The notes beneath the pieces are model-generated. The model saw only the letters and a list, made by a program, of their open reading frames with translations. It was not told the DNA's origin and did no database searches. From assembly GCA_963731205.1 (NCBI GenBank), contig CAVSUJ010000002.1, positions 620,001 through 684,000 on the forward strand: a DNA stretch of 64,000 nt, in the 5' to 3' direction. How positions within the stretch are numbered: position 1 is the stretch's first letter; every line of letters starts with the position of its first letter. The stretch comes from DATAZK01 sp963731205. Lineage in GTDB: Bacteria > Actinomycetota > Actinomycetes > Frankiales > Frankiaceae. Below, one piece after another: positions 23,919 to 33,258 of the stretch. The translations under genes were made by a program, and so were the position numbers.

Positions 23919-25497
23919 TCAGCTGAGATCCAAGGCCGGCGCCCTGCAGGCCGGCGTCCAGAGTCCGTCCCACGCCTGGGCGATCTCGGCGAGGGGATCG
24001 TCGGCGGTGCGGCACGGGGTGTCGAAGACGACGGTGGATCGCTTGGACGTCTCGTACTGCGGCCAGGCGCCGCCGGTGGGAGCGCTCGGGCGCCCCGACG
24101 CGGCGAACTCCGCATGAGCGTGCATGAGCGCAGCCGCGACGTCATCGGCATCGCTGCCGGCATTGAGGAATTCGCGCCAGTCCGCGGCGTCGAGCGTGCC
24201 GAAGATGAACGGCAGGTCGATGGCGTGGAAGCAGCCGCGGTCCCATTCGACCTTCGATCGCCGGCCCGTGCCAGGCGAACTCGGTGGCATACGTCAGGGA
24301 GCCCAAATCGGCATGGGCATCGGCGATCCGCCGCGCCGGCAGCCGCATGATGCCGTCGGTACTTATCGCCGCCCAGATGTCGGTGCCCGGAGCCGAACCG
24401 CCCAGCAGATCCACGTAGAAATCGACCAGCTGGCGGCTGCGCTCCTCACCCGGGTCGCTGCCCATCCGTCCGGTGAGCAGCGAGCGCGTCCAGCGCACCA
24501 AACCCTCGATGCCGACGGTGTTTGCCGACGGCGTGGGGAAGAGCCGCATCTCATCGGTCGTCCACGACATCATGAGGTCGACCGAGCGTCCGGCGCCTGC
24601 GCCCACGGCCACTGAAGGGCTCGCCGACAACAGCTGACCATCAACGAACGGATGGAACGGCATCGACGAGAGCACCGGCATCATCTCGAGGACGACCGCC
24701 TCCTGTGCCTTCAAAAGCTCAGCAGTGCCAAGGGTTCTGAGAGCGCCGACGTCAGCCGGCGACAGGGCGAGCCGACGCAGCAGAGCGCTGCTGACGCGTT
24801 CGACATCGTCCGGGTAGAGCGTGTGGTCGGCGCCGGGGCTACGCAGGATGTAGCGATCGATGACGCCCACGCTGTCAGGTGAGGACAGCAGATGCAGCAG
24901 CGCGCCGGCGCCTGCCGACTCCCCCATCGCCGTCACCGTGCCCGGGTCACCGCCGAACGCGGCAATGTTGCGTTTCACCCACGAGACAGCCGCGAGTTGA
25001 TCGCGCAGGCCGCAGTTGCTGTCGCCGACCTCCTGGCCGAACCAGCCGAAGCCGAAGACGCCGAGCCGGTAATTGACCCCGACCACGACGACGTTCTCGT
25101 CTGCCGCAAGAGCGGCGCCGTCGTAGGTCGCGAGGCCGCTGCCACCCGTGAGGAACGCACCGCCCGGCATCCACACGAGCACCGGATAGGTGCCCGGTTC
25201 GGCGGGAGCCCAGACGTCGACCGTGAGGCAGTCCTCGCTTGCGGCGATGACGGAGTTGCCCGGGATGACGCCGCTGAACGGGCTGTCCAAGGACTGCATG
25301 GGCGCCGGTCCGGGACCGGTCGCGTCGCGGGTGCCTGTCCAGCCGATCGGCGGCTCGGGCGCGCGGAACCGACGCTCTCCCACCGGAGGCGCGGCATACG
25401 GGATCGCCAGGAACTGGGTGACGGGCCGTCCCGACTTCCCGGCCCTGCGCGTCAGGCCTTCCAGGCGTCCGGACTCGACTTCGGCGGTGGGCGGCAT
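23919..25497 (-). pseudogene. Type B carboxylesterase, frameshifted
   Basis: A carboxylesterase/lipase family protein of about 525 residues when joined. The first frame (ATG 25497, MPPTAEVESGRLEG) contains QFLAIPYAAPPVGERRF, SEDCLTVDVWAP, the oxyanion MPGGAF and the nucleophile elbow GESAGAGA. It runs until about 24265 and then loses homology; a second frame carries the rest, including CFHAIDLPFIFGT with the catalytic His. Skipping one base near 24250-24270 joins them. It would hydrolyse esters of unknown type. It converges tightly with the second sigma gene. True pseudogene versus sequence error cannot be told. Confidence 0.85.
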
Positions 25498-25639
25498 GGG
25501 ACTCTTGTACAAGAGCGCGCTTGGTCGAGCAACCCGGCACAAGCCCGGCCAAGCGGGGCAGGTAGGCCGTGACGGACGCGCGGCGCCTCGGTGATGGAAT
25601 CGTGCGGACGTCGTAGCGGAGCCGTAGGAGGAGAAGCCT

Positions 25640-26560
25640 GTGAAACCGAACGAACTGCTCGACCCAGCGATCGCGAAGGCCGTTCAAGCGCTGCCGTTCG
25701 AGGCACTGACCGACGAGCAGGTGGCGATGATTCGCTCTGTCCAGCTCCCGTCTCAGGTGTCCGACGCGGTCGAACGCACCGACCACGTGCTGCCCGGCGA
25801 GCCGCCGGTTTCGGTGCGCGTCCACCGCGCCAAGGGTGCCTCCGGCGCGTTGCCCTGCGTCTACTCGATCCACGGCGGCGGATACGTGATCGGGAGCAAC
25901 TCCATGGACGACGCGCTGTTTGATCAGCTGTGTCCGGCGTTGGAACTGGTCGGCGTCTCCGTCGAGTACCGGCTGGCGCCCGAGGCTCCGTATCCCGGTC
26001 CGCTGGAGGACTGCTACCGCGGACTGAAATGGACCTTCGAGCATGCCGACGAACTCGGTATCGACCCGACGCGCATCGGGATTCGCGGGATCAGTGCGGG
26101 AGGCGGTCTCGCCGCGGCGCTCGCCCTGCTGGCGCGTGACCGCGGCGAGGTGTCCATCGCGTTCCAGCTGCTCGACTGCCCGATGCTCGATGACCGGCAG
26201 CGCACGCTTTCCAGCCAGGTCGAGGGCCTGCCCGTCTGGAGCCGCGAGTCGAACACCTACGGCTGGCGTGCGTATCTCGGCGACCTCTACGGCACCGACA
26301 AGATTCCCTACACCGCAGCTCCCGGCCGGGCCGAGGACCTGTCGAATCTGCCGCCGGCATTTGTCTCGGTCGGCTCGGTCGACGGCTTCCTCGACGAGGA
26401 TGTCGACTATGCGACCCGGCTGAACCATGCAGGCGTCCCGACCGAGCTGCACGTGTATCCGGGCGCCTGCCACGGCTACCAGATGGCGGTCGACAGCGAG
26501 ATCACCGCGCAGAGCGGGCGAGACGCGCGGGATTGGCTCCGGAGGCAGATCCGGCGCTAG
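25640..26560 (+). CDS. Alpha/beta hydrolase, HSL (hormone-sensitive lipase) family
   Basis: A 306-residue esterase/lipase of the HSL family. The oxyanion motif SIHGGGYVIGS, the nucleophile RGISAGGGLA, the acid SVDGFLDED and the catalytic His in GACHGY are all present. It starts at GTG 25640 behind GGAGGAG. It likely releases acids or alcohols from small esters. It heads a plus-strand run with an LLM oxidoreductase and a SnoaL-like protein, divergent from the carboxylesterase, suggesting one catabolic unit. Confidence 0.93.
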   Translation: MKPNELLDPAIAKAVQALPFEALTDEQVAMIRSVQLPSQVSDAVERTDHVLPGEPPVSVRVHRAKGASGALPCVYSIHGGGYVIGSNSMDDALFDQLCPALELVGVSVEYRLAPEAPYPGPLEDCYRGLKWTFEHADELGIDPTRIGIRGISAGGGLAAALALLARDRGEVSIAFQLLDCPMLDDRQRTLSSQVEGLPVWSRESNTYGWRAYLGDLYGTDKIPYTAAPGRAEDLSNLPPAFVSVGSVDGFLDEDVDYATRLNHAGVPTELHVYPGACHGYQMAVDSEITAQSGRDARDWLRRQIRR

Positions 26561-26617
26561 CGGCCTCCCGTGGTATCGATAGCGGCTGACGTACCGGCCT
26601 GAGGACAGGAACGGAAA

Positions 26618-27595
26618 ATGCAGATTTCATGCGGTTTTGCGCCATCGTTGGAGCTTGTCGACCAGGTGAGCCTCGCGGAGGAGCTCGGCTACGAGCGCGC
26701 CTGGCTGTATGACTCACCCGCCATCTATCTCGACATCTGGACCTGTCTCGGGCGGCTCGTGGAGCGCACCAGCCGGATCGGATTGGGCACCGCGGTGCTC
26801 GTGCCGAGCCTGCGCAGCGTCATCGCGACGGCGTCGGCGATCGCCACCGTCGAGGCTGCAGCCCCGGGACGTTTCGTGGCCGGGTTCGGCACCGGCGCCA
26901 CCGCACGTTGGACGCTGGGCAAGAACGCGCTCACGCTGGCGGAGACGGGCGAGTACCTGCGCCAGCTGCGCGGCCTGCTGCGCGGCGAGGTCGTCGAGAT
27001 CGATGGCGAGCAGGTCCAGATGGCGCATCCGGCCACGCATGCCCCACAGCGTCCGATCGACGTCCCGTTCCTGCTGAGCGCGCTCGGGCCGAAGGGCCAG
27101 GCGCTCACCCGCGAGGTGGCCGACGGCATCATGACCGTCGGCTTCGGCATGCCCGGCTTCGACTGGAGCGCGCAACTCGTCGTCGGCACCGTGCTCGACG
27201 CCGGTGAGGCACTGACGGCGCCGCGGGTTCAGGAGGCGGCCGGGCCCTGGTACGCGATCCTCGCTCACGGTGCCTGGGAGTCCAATCCGGCCGCGGTCGA
27301 CGGCTTCCCGGGCGGCGCGGAATGGCGCGCCAAGCTCGAGTCGATGCGGCCCGAGAACGAGCGCCACATCACCGTCCACGAGGGCCACGCGACGACCGTC
27401 ACCGACCTCGACCGGATCCTCGTCGACGCGGCCGGCGAGGGCATCGTCGGCATGGGCTGGGTCGCCGATGAAGCCGGCATCCGCGAGAAGATCGCCGCTG
27501 CGGAGGCCCAGGGCAGCACCGAAATCATCTACGCGCCCAGCGGTCCCGATGTGAAACGTGAGCTGCGGGCCTTCGCGAAGGCGGCAGGACTGTGA
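26618..27595 (+). CDS. LLM-class flavin/F420-dependent oxidoreductase
   Basis: A 325-residue luciferase-like TIM-barrel monooxygenase or F420-dependent dehydrogenase. Characteristic segments are AEELGYERAWLYDSP, RIGLGTAVLVPSLR, GRFVAGFGTGATARW, then EYLRQLRGLLRGEVVE. In an actinobacterium with Ddn-like proteins, F420 is a likely cofactor, but FMN is possible. Its TGA overlaps the next gene's start (GTGA), so both are translated together. Substrate unknown. Confidence 0.9.
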   Translation: MQISCGFAPSLELVDQVSLAEELGYERAWLYDSPAIYLDIWTCLGRLVERTSRIGLGTAVLVPSLRSVIATASAIATVEAAAPGRFVAGFGTGATARWTLGKNALTLAETGEYLRQLRGLLRGEVVEIDGEQVQMAHPATHAPQRPIDVPFLLSALGPKGQALTREVADGIMTVGFGMPGFDWSAQLVVGTVLDAGEALTAPRVQEAAGPWYAILAHGAWESNPAAVDGFPGGAEWRAKLESMRPENERHITVHEGHATTVTDLDRILVDAAGEGIVGMGWVADEAGIREKIAAAEAQGSTEIIYAPSGPDVKRELRAFAKAAGL

Positions 27596-28029
27596 GCGAG
27601 CAGGACAACAAGCGGGTCGTCAACCAGTTCTGGGACTCCCTCGCGGCCCGCGACTGGGAAGGAATGAAAAGCCTGCTGACCGACGACGCGCACTACACCG
27701 ACGTCGGCACCCCAGGCCCCGGCGGAACGGGTCCCGACGGCGTCGTGAACCGGGTGAAGATCGGACTCGAACCGCTCTCGGGCTACGAGCATCTCGACGG
27801 CACCAACATGATTGCCGAGGGCGACCTCGTCATGACCGAGCACACCGAGCGGTGGCACTTTCACACCGGCGAGGTGATCGACCATTCCTTCGTGTCGGTG
27901 ACCCAGCTACGCGATGGCAAGATCTTCCGCTGGCACGACTACTCGAACATCCCCAACATCACCGACAACGCGCCGGCCTGGTGGCTCGAGCACATCATCA
28001 CAGCATCCTCGGGCGGCGCCTCCAGCTAG
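27592..28029 (+). CDS. SnoaL-like / limonene-epoxide-hydrolase-like protein
   Basis: A 145-residue NTF2-fold protein. MSEQDNKRVVNQFWDSLAA, then DWEGMKSLLTDDAHYTDVG form the N-terminal helices and pocket; WHFHTGEVIDHSFVSVTQLRD supplies the sheet with several polar residues; the C-terminus ends in a Ser/Gly tail. Limonene-1,2-epoxide hydrolase-like members hydrate epoxides. The 4-bp overlap with the LLM gene suggests the pair processes one substrate, for example oxidation followed by hydration. Confidence 0.82.
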   Translation: MSEQDNKRVVNQFWDSLAARDWEGMKSLLTDDAHYTDVGTPGPGGTGPDGVVNRVKIGLEPLSGYEHLDGTNMIAEGDLVMTEHTERWHFHTGEVIDHSFVSVTQLRDGKIFRWHDYSNIPNITDNAPAWWLEHIITASSGGASS

Positions 28030-28038
28030 CCCGAGAGC

Positions 28039-28788
28039 TCAGCGCGGCAACCTCGAATAGAGGTCGGCGAGCGCATCCCAGTGCCGTTGCTCGGCTGAAG
28101 GGTCGTACGTCGGGTTGTCGACGACGGCGAAACCGTGCCCGGCCGGATACGTCTCCATCGTGTGGTGCACGCCCGCGCCGGTGAGTGCCTGTTCCAGACG
28201 CTCATACTGATCGGCCGGGAACGATCCGTCGTTTTCGGCTGCAGCTACGTAGATTTCGGCCTTCATCGCCGATGCAAACCGGTAGGGACTGTCGGGGTTC
28301 TGGTCGTTGCCGAGGTTGCCGCCGTGAAACGACGCCGCTGCCGCCACGCCGTCGGGCTGCAGCCCGGCGGCGAGCAGCGAGAGGCCGCCACCCATGCAGT
28401 AGCCGGTGGTACCGACGGAAGCTCCGGACACCTCCTCACGCGCGGTCAGAAAGCCGATGAACGCTTTCGCGTCGACGCTGACCGCATCACGGGTGAGCGT
28501 GCGCGCCATCGTCCCCAGCCGTTCGAGCTCGCTGGGCGTGCTGAAAAGCGTGCTGATGGAGAACGGCTCGAACTCCCCGGCCCGGTAGTAGATGTTGGGT
28601 ACGAGAGTCACGTAGCCCATGCCGGCCAGGCGCTCTCCCATGTCGCGAAAGACGTCCCGCAGGCTCGCCGCGTCGGGATACATGATCACGCCGGGCCAGG
28701 GACCGGTGCCGGCGGGGATGTGAAGGCTGGCGTCGCACTCGCCGTCGTCGGTCGGGATCGTCACGTCGTACTGAGGCATGGCCGTCAC
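28039..28788 (-). CDS. Dienelactone-hydrolase-family protein
   Basis: A 249-residue dienelactone hydrolase-like alpha/beta hydrolase. The nucleophile is Cys in TTGYCMGGGLS, as in true dienelactone hydrolases, with the catalytic His in YPAGHGFAVVD and acid candidates in AAENDGSFP. Family members open cyclic lactones made in aromatic ring degradation. It is next to the SMP-30 gene (also minus strand, 27 bp upstream), so the two probably form an operon of lactone hydrolases. Confidence 0.9.
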   Translation of the reverse strand: MTAMPQYDVTIPTDDGECDASLHIPAGTGPWPGVIMYPDAASLRDVFRDMGERLAGMGYVTLVPNIYYRAGEFEPFSISTLFSTPSELERLGTMARTLTRDAVSVDAKAFIGFLTAREEVSGASVGTTGYCMGGGLSLLAAGLQPDGVAAAASFHGGNLGNDQNPDSPYRFASAMKAEIYVAAAENDGSFPADQYERLEQALTGAGVHHTMETYPAGHGFAVVDNPTYDPSAEQRHWDALADLYSRLPR

Positions 28789-28815
28789 GCTAGCCCAGCG
28801 GTATTTGCCGTTTGA

Positions 28816-29653
28816 CTACGGGAACCCGGCGCCGGGCGCAGGCGCGGGATACGCCACGAGCTGACCCGTCGCGCCGCCGACGGCGTCAGGGCCACCCCAG
28901 TCCTGCCCGACGACGAAGAGCCTCGGGTCGTCGCCTCGGCTGAGGGCACACGCGAACGCCCCGCGGGGAAAGTCGATCGTCGCGAGAACGTCGCCGCCCT
29001 CCCGCACGCGCACGCAGCGCCGGTTTCCCACATCGGCATACCAGGCGGCGCCGTCGGCATCGAGGCAGATCCCGTCCGGGTGGTCGCCGGGGGTCGGCGC
29101 CCACACCCGGTGATTGGTGAGCGTGCCGTCATCCGCGATGTCGTATGCGGTGAGCTGCTCGGCGTAGGACTCGGCGACGACGAGCGTCGAGTTGTCCGCC
29201 GTGACGGCCATCCCGTTCGGGAAGGCGAACCCGTCGGCGACCGGGGTGACCGTGCCGTCCGGCTGTGACGAGCACGACGATGCCAGGCGCGAACTCACCT
29301 CCCGGGAAGTCGAACCCGATGCTGTTGACGTAGGCGTTGCCGCGGCCGTCCACCACGATGTCGTTCCACGGCTTGAGCGACACCGGGGCAAGGTCGGCGT
29401 GCGGCACAAGGGAGCCGTCGGGCTCGCGGCGCAAGAGCTTGCGGTCGGCCGAGGAGACGATGAGCAAGCGGCCGTCCGGAAGGAAGTCGAAGCACATCGG
29501 GAACGACGTGACCTCGGCCTCAACGGTGGAGGTGCCGTCTGCCGCGACGGCATGGATGCGGCCCATCGCCCAGTCGGAGAACCACACCTGACCGTCGCGC
29601 CACCGCGTCGACTCGCCGAAGACGATGCCGTCCATCAGAAGGTCCATGACCAA
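28816..29653 (-). pseudogene. SMP-30/gluconolactonase-family protein, frameshifted
   Basis: A beta-propeller lactonase of about 278 residues when joined. The first frame (ATG near 29653) gives FGESTRWRDGQVWFSDW, FDFLPDGRLLIVSS, the metal-site DIVVDGRGNAYVNSIGFDF, then GIVVL. From about 29272 homology continues one frame later with PDGTVTPVADGFAFPNGMAVT, the metal site GDHPDGICLDADGAAWYADV, then RCVRVREGG. Skipping one base near 29272 joins the two. Such enzymes hydrolyse lactones with a bound divalent metal. It pairs with the dienelactone hydrolase gene downstream. Confidence 0.85.
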
Positions 29654-29798
29654 GTAGACCCCCGCGGGCAGCGAAACTCATCGGCCGCCGGTGCGAACTG
29701 GCACGCAGCCCGGCGAGGACCCTGGCGGATGGAAGGCGAGCCGCACGGTGCGAACGAGCGGCGGGGCTCCGTTATGGTCGGGCAGAAGGAGGGTGACC

Positions 29799-30785
29799 AT
29801 GACAGCGCTGGGCCTGTTCGTCGACCTGCGGAGGCTCAGCACCTCGCCCCGGTCGCCGGCTTCGCATGTGAGCCACACACTCGATCTGCTCGCCGGGGCC
29901 GAGAGTCTCGGCTGCGAGGCGGTGTGGTTCACCGAGCATCACAGCTTCGAGGACGGCTACCTCCCGCAGCCGCTTGTCCTCGCCGCAGCACTGGCCGCGC
30001 GTACCAAGACGATGCGCCTCGGCACTGGCGTGCTGCTCGCCGCACTGCGCCACCCTCGCCACATTGCTGAAGAAGCAGCCCTCGTCGACCTCATCTCGAA
30101 CGGGCGGGTCGAGCTCGGGCTCGGCGCCGGGTACGCCCAGTCCGAGTACGACGAGTTCGGCGTCGACATGGCGCGCCGGTTCGATCGCACCGACGCCGCG
30201 GCTGCGGAGGTCGAGCGGCTGCTCGCCAGCGGCGAGGTGACTCCCGGCCCCGTGCAGCAGCCGCTGCCTTTGTGGCTGGGCTATCAGGGCCCGAAGGGCG
30301 CGGCGCGAGCCGGACGCGCCGGGCTCGGCCTGCTCAGCCTCGACCGCACGCTGGTGGAGCCCTACCGGGCAGGCCTCGAGGAGCGCGGCGACGATTGGTC
30401 CCGCGCCCGCATGGGTGGGCTGGTCGAGATCATCGTGGCCGACGACCCCCCGCGCGCCGCCGAACGTCTGCTGCCGCACTGGGTCCATCAGCAGAACACC
30501 TACCGGGCGCTGCGACGCAAGCCCGACGGCTCGAAGCTCTCCCCGATCGACCTCGAGCGCGCACGCGAGAGCCTGGCCAAGACCGGACGCCTGGGCAGCC
30601 TGGCGGTGCTCGACGTCGACACTGCCGTCGCGGATTTACGCACCCGCGTCGAGGGCCTACCCGCCGAGCACGCCTACGCCTGGATGAGCCTCGGCGACAT
30701 GCCGGACGACCTCACCGAAAGGCACCTGGAATTGTGGTGTGGCCCGGTACGGCGTGGTCTCGCCGCGGCTGGGGAATCCGTTTAG
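29799..30785 (+). CDS. LLM-class flavin/F420-dependent oxidoreductase
   Basis: A 328-residue luciferase-like oxidoreductase. Family pattern: ESLGCEAVWFTEHHSFEDGY, KTMRLGTGVLLAALRHP, then GRVELGLGAGYAQSEYDEFG, closer to the bacterial luciferase/alkanal monooxygenase branch than the LLM gene at 26.6 kb. GAAGGAGGG precedes the ATG at 29799. A longer upstream frame is not supported. It is divergent from the SMP-30/DLH pair and may join the same catabolic system. It is followed after 80 bp by the MoxR cassette. Confidence 0.92.
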   Translation: MTALGLFVDLRRLSTSPRSPASHVSHTLDLLAGAESLGCEAVWFTEHHSFEDGYLPQPLVLAAALAARTKTMRLGTGVLLAALRHPRHIAEEAALVDLISNGRVELGLGAGYAQSEYDEFGVDMARRFDRTDAAAAEVERLLASGEVTPGPVQQPLPLWLGYQGPKGAARAGRAGLGLLSLDRTLVEPYRAGLEERGDDWSRARMGGLVEIIVADDPPRAAERLLPHWVHQQNTYRALRRKPDGSKLSPIDLERARESLAKTGRLGSLAVLDVDTAVADLRTRVEGLPAEHAYAWMSLGDMPDDLTERHLELWCGPVRRGLAAAGESV

Positions 30786-30865
30786 AGCCGAGGCGGAAAC
30801 GCTTTTCTTTTCCCGCCGGGAACGGGCATGCTCAGAGCACCGAACGGCACGGGGACGGTGGCGAA

Positions 30866-31954
30866 TTGGAGACCGGTGTTGCGAGTCAAGCACTCGCCGT
30901 CGCCATCGCCGCCAACGTTCCCGTGCTGCTGTGGGGGGCTCCGGGTACGGGCAAGACGTCGGTGGTCGAGGCGTTGGGCAGAGCAGCGGGCCTACCGGTC
31001 GAAATCGTCATCGGTTCGATCCGCGAGCCGAGCGACTTCGCCGGGCTGCCGGTCGTTCACGACGGCGGCGTTCATCTGGCGCCGCCGACATGGGCGAAGC
31101 GATTGGCTGTGGCAGGACGCGGATTGCTCTTCCTCGATGAGCTGACGACCAGCCCGCCTGCCGTGCAGGCCGCCATGTTGCGAGTGGTGCTGGAGCGCGT
31201 CGTCGGTGACCTCGAACTGCCGCCAGAGGTGAGGGTGGTGGCGGCCGCAAACCCGCCTGAGCAGGCGGCCGACGGTTGGGATCTCACGCCCCCATTGGCG
31301 AATCGGCTGGTGCATCTCGATTGGACGGCTGACGCATTCGCCGTCGCCGATGGATTGGCCCTCGGATTTCCCGAGCCGTCGGTCCCGGATTTGCAGGTGC
31401 TGTCGGAGGAATCGGCGAATGCCGCCGCGCGTGCGGCCGTAGGCGCCTTCCTTCGCGTCCGGCCCGCCTTACTCCTCCAGGTACCGCAGCAGGCGAGCTC
31501 TGCGGGTCGCGGCTGGCCGAGCCCCCGCTCATGGGAAACCGTTGCCCGCCTGCTCGCCGCCGCGGCGTCGTCGGGTGCATCGGCCGAGGCGCGAGCAGCC
31601 TTGGTCATCGGCGCGATCGGCGAAGGCGCCGGCGTGGAGTTCCTGTCCTGGCTGGAGCACGCCGACCTTCCGGATCCCGCGCTCATCCTCGCCGACCCTG
31701 ACTCGTTCGTCCTGCCGGAGCGCTCCGATCGGGCCTACGCAGTGCTGAGCGCGGTGACGTCGTATGCCGTGCAGGACGGCAGCATCGACAGCTGGGAACG
31801 CTGTTGGCGAGTCGTCGCCAAGGCGACCCAGGCGGCGCCAGAAGTCGCCGCTCTAGCGGCTAAAACGCTGGCGAGGAGGCGTCCTGAAGGGGCCCTTTTA
31901 CCCTCGACGGTGTTGGAGCTGGCACCCGTCCTTCGGGCTGCGGGGTTGCTGTGA
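30866..31954 (+). CDS. MoxR-family AAA+ ATPase
   Basis: A 362-residue MoxR-type AAA+ ATPase. It has Walker A GAPGTGKTS (about residues 30-38), Walker B LLFLDELTT, and an AAANPPEQAADGW sensor-1 region. The C-terminal 150 residues are mostly helical. MoxR ATPases act as chaperones that remodel partner proteins with a VWA protein. No ATG or GTG precedes the family sequence in frame, so TTG at 30866 (behind GGGGACGG) is the best start. Its TGA overlaps the GTG of the VWA gene (GTGA), so translation is coupled. Confidence 0.85.
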   Translation: METGVASQALAVAIAANVPVLLWGAPGTGKTSVVEALGRAAGLPVEIVIGSIREPSDFAGLPVVHDGGVHLAPPTWAKRLAVAGRGLLFLDELTTSPPAVQAAMLRVVLERVVGDLELPPEVRVVAAANPPEQAADGWDLTPPLANRLVHLDWTADAFAVADGLALGFPEPSVPDLQVLSEESANAAARAAVGAFLRVRPALLLQVPQQASSAGRGWPSPRSWETVARLLAAAASSGASAEARAALVIGAIGEGAGVEFLSWLEHADLPDPALILADPDSFVLPERSDRAYAVLSAVTSYAVQDGSIDSWERCWRVVAKATQAAPEVAALAAKTLARRRPEGALLPSTVLELAPVLRAAGLL

Positions 31955-33258
31955 CAGCCGAGGGCGGGAGCAGTGGCCTGTCGGCGGAGCAGCGACAGAC
32001 GCTTGCGGCCGGACGCCTGTGGGCGGCTCGGGCGCTGCCCTACCTCGCGAGCGCCGTACTCGCGCTCAGGCCGGTGGTGGTTGATCGTCCACGTCCCGGC
32101 TGGGACCTGTCCTGCTATCCCGCGGACACCGGCTGGCACATCTACGTCACGGCCGAAAGCCTGTCGCGGTCAACGCCCGCAGAGGTCGGCTTCTGGCATC
32201 TGCATCAGGTCGGCCATCTGCTGCGCCGGCATGAGCAGCGCTGCCCGCTGCCCGAAGGAGCCACGCCGAATCCTGACACAGGTCGCACCGACGAGCAGCG
32301 CGCCTGGAACGAGGGATGCGACGCCGAGGTGAATGACGACCTCGCCGCTGACTTGTCGCGCGGTGGCCCGCCGCTTCCGCCGCGAGCTCTGCAGCCGCAT
32401 CATCTTCATGCTGAAAAGGGGCAGTTGGCGGAGGCATATTTCCGTGCGCGAACGGCAAGACCCGGCGCTAAGGCCGACCGCAGCGAGGGTTTCGCGTCCG
32501 AGTGCGGCAGCGGTGTGGATGGCGTTGGACGGCCCTGGGAATGCGCTTCGCCCGGGCTCTCCCCCCTCGAGCGACAATTGCTCGCAGCAGACACCGCCCG
32601 AAGGATTCGCGAGTCGAGCCGCACTCGAGGCGATACGCCGGCCGGCTGGAAGCGCTGGGCGGACGAGGTGCTGTCGCCGACGGTCGACTGGCGCCGGCAG
32701 CTGGCCCTTGCGGTCAGACGTGGCCTCGCGGTGACCTCCGGCAGGGTGGACTACAGCTACAGCCGACCCTCACGCCGGGCCGGCGCGGCGCCCGAGATCG
32801 TGCTGCCGACGATGCGCCGGCCGGCCCCGAAGGTGGCCGTGGTCGTCGACACCAGCGGGAGCATGAGCGACGCGATGTTGGGTCAGGCGCTGGCCGAAGT
32901 CGGCGGCCTGCTTCGCCGGGTAGGAGTCTGCAGCGGCCACGACGCGGTGCGGCTCCTGTCCTGCGATGCTCAGGCTTACGAGGCCAAACGCGTGCTCGAT
33001 GTGCGCGACGTTCAGCTTCTCGGCGGCGGGGGAACCGACATGGCCGCCGGGATCGACGCGGCGGCAGCGCTTCGCCCGAGACCCGACCTCGTCATCGTGC
33101 TCACCGATGGGCACACCCCATGGCCCTCAGAGGCGCCGCCGGCATGCCGGGTCGTCGTCGCCCTGCTCGATCCGCAAGGCTCATCACCGAGCTGGGCGAG
33201 TCGCATCGTGGTCGATCCCGTGACTTCGGAGCCATCGCCTCGCGGGGCTTCGCGATGA
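31951..33258 (+). CDS. VWA-domain protein with metallopeptidase-like N-terminus (DUF2201-like)
   Basis: A 435-residue protein. The N-terminal half resembles the putative metallopeptidase domain found in DUF2201-type proteins, with HLHQVGHLLRRHEQR (about residues 84-98) where active family members have HExxH: the Glu is replaced by Gln. The C-terminal half is a von Willebrand A domain with a complete MIDAS: VVDTSGSMSD, the Thr in LGGGGTDM, and the Asp in VLTDGHT. It is coupled by overlap to MoxR upstream and to the repeat protein downstream (ATGA), so all three are made together. Confidence 0.85.
   Translation: MTAEGGSSGLSAEQRQTLAAGRLWAARALPYLASAVLALRPVVVDRPRPGWDLSCYPADTGWHIYVTAESLSRSTPAEVGFWHLHQVGHLLRRHEQRCPLPEGATPNPDTGRTDEQRAWNEGCDAEVNDDLAADLSRGGPPLPPRALQPHHLHAEKGQLAEAYFRARTARPGAKADRSEGFASECGSGVDGVGRPWECASPGLSPLERQLLAADTARRIRESSRTRGDTPAGWKRWADEVLSPTVDWRRQLALAVRRGLAVTSGRVDYSYSRPSRRAGAAPEIVLPTMRRPAPKVAVVVDTSGSMSDAMLGQALAEVGGLLRRVGVCSGHDAVRLLSCDAQAYEAKRVLDVRDVQLLGGGGTDMAAGIDAAAALRPRPDLVIVLTDGHTPWPSEAPPACRVVVALLDPQGSSPSWASRIVVDPVTSEPSPRGASR

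Noticed and set aside
32502..33254. Extension of the repeat protein upstream into the VWA gene
   Set aside because: It is an out-of-frame reading of the VWA coding region; the ATGA overlap at 33255 is the natural start.
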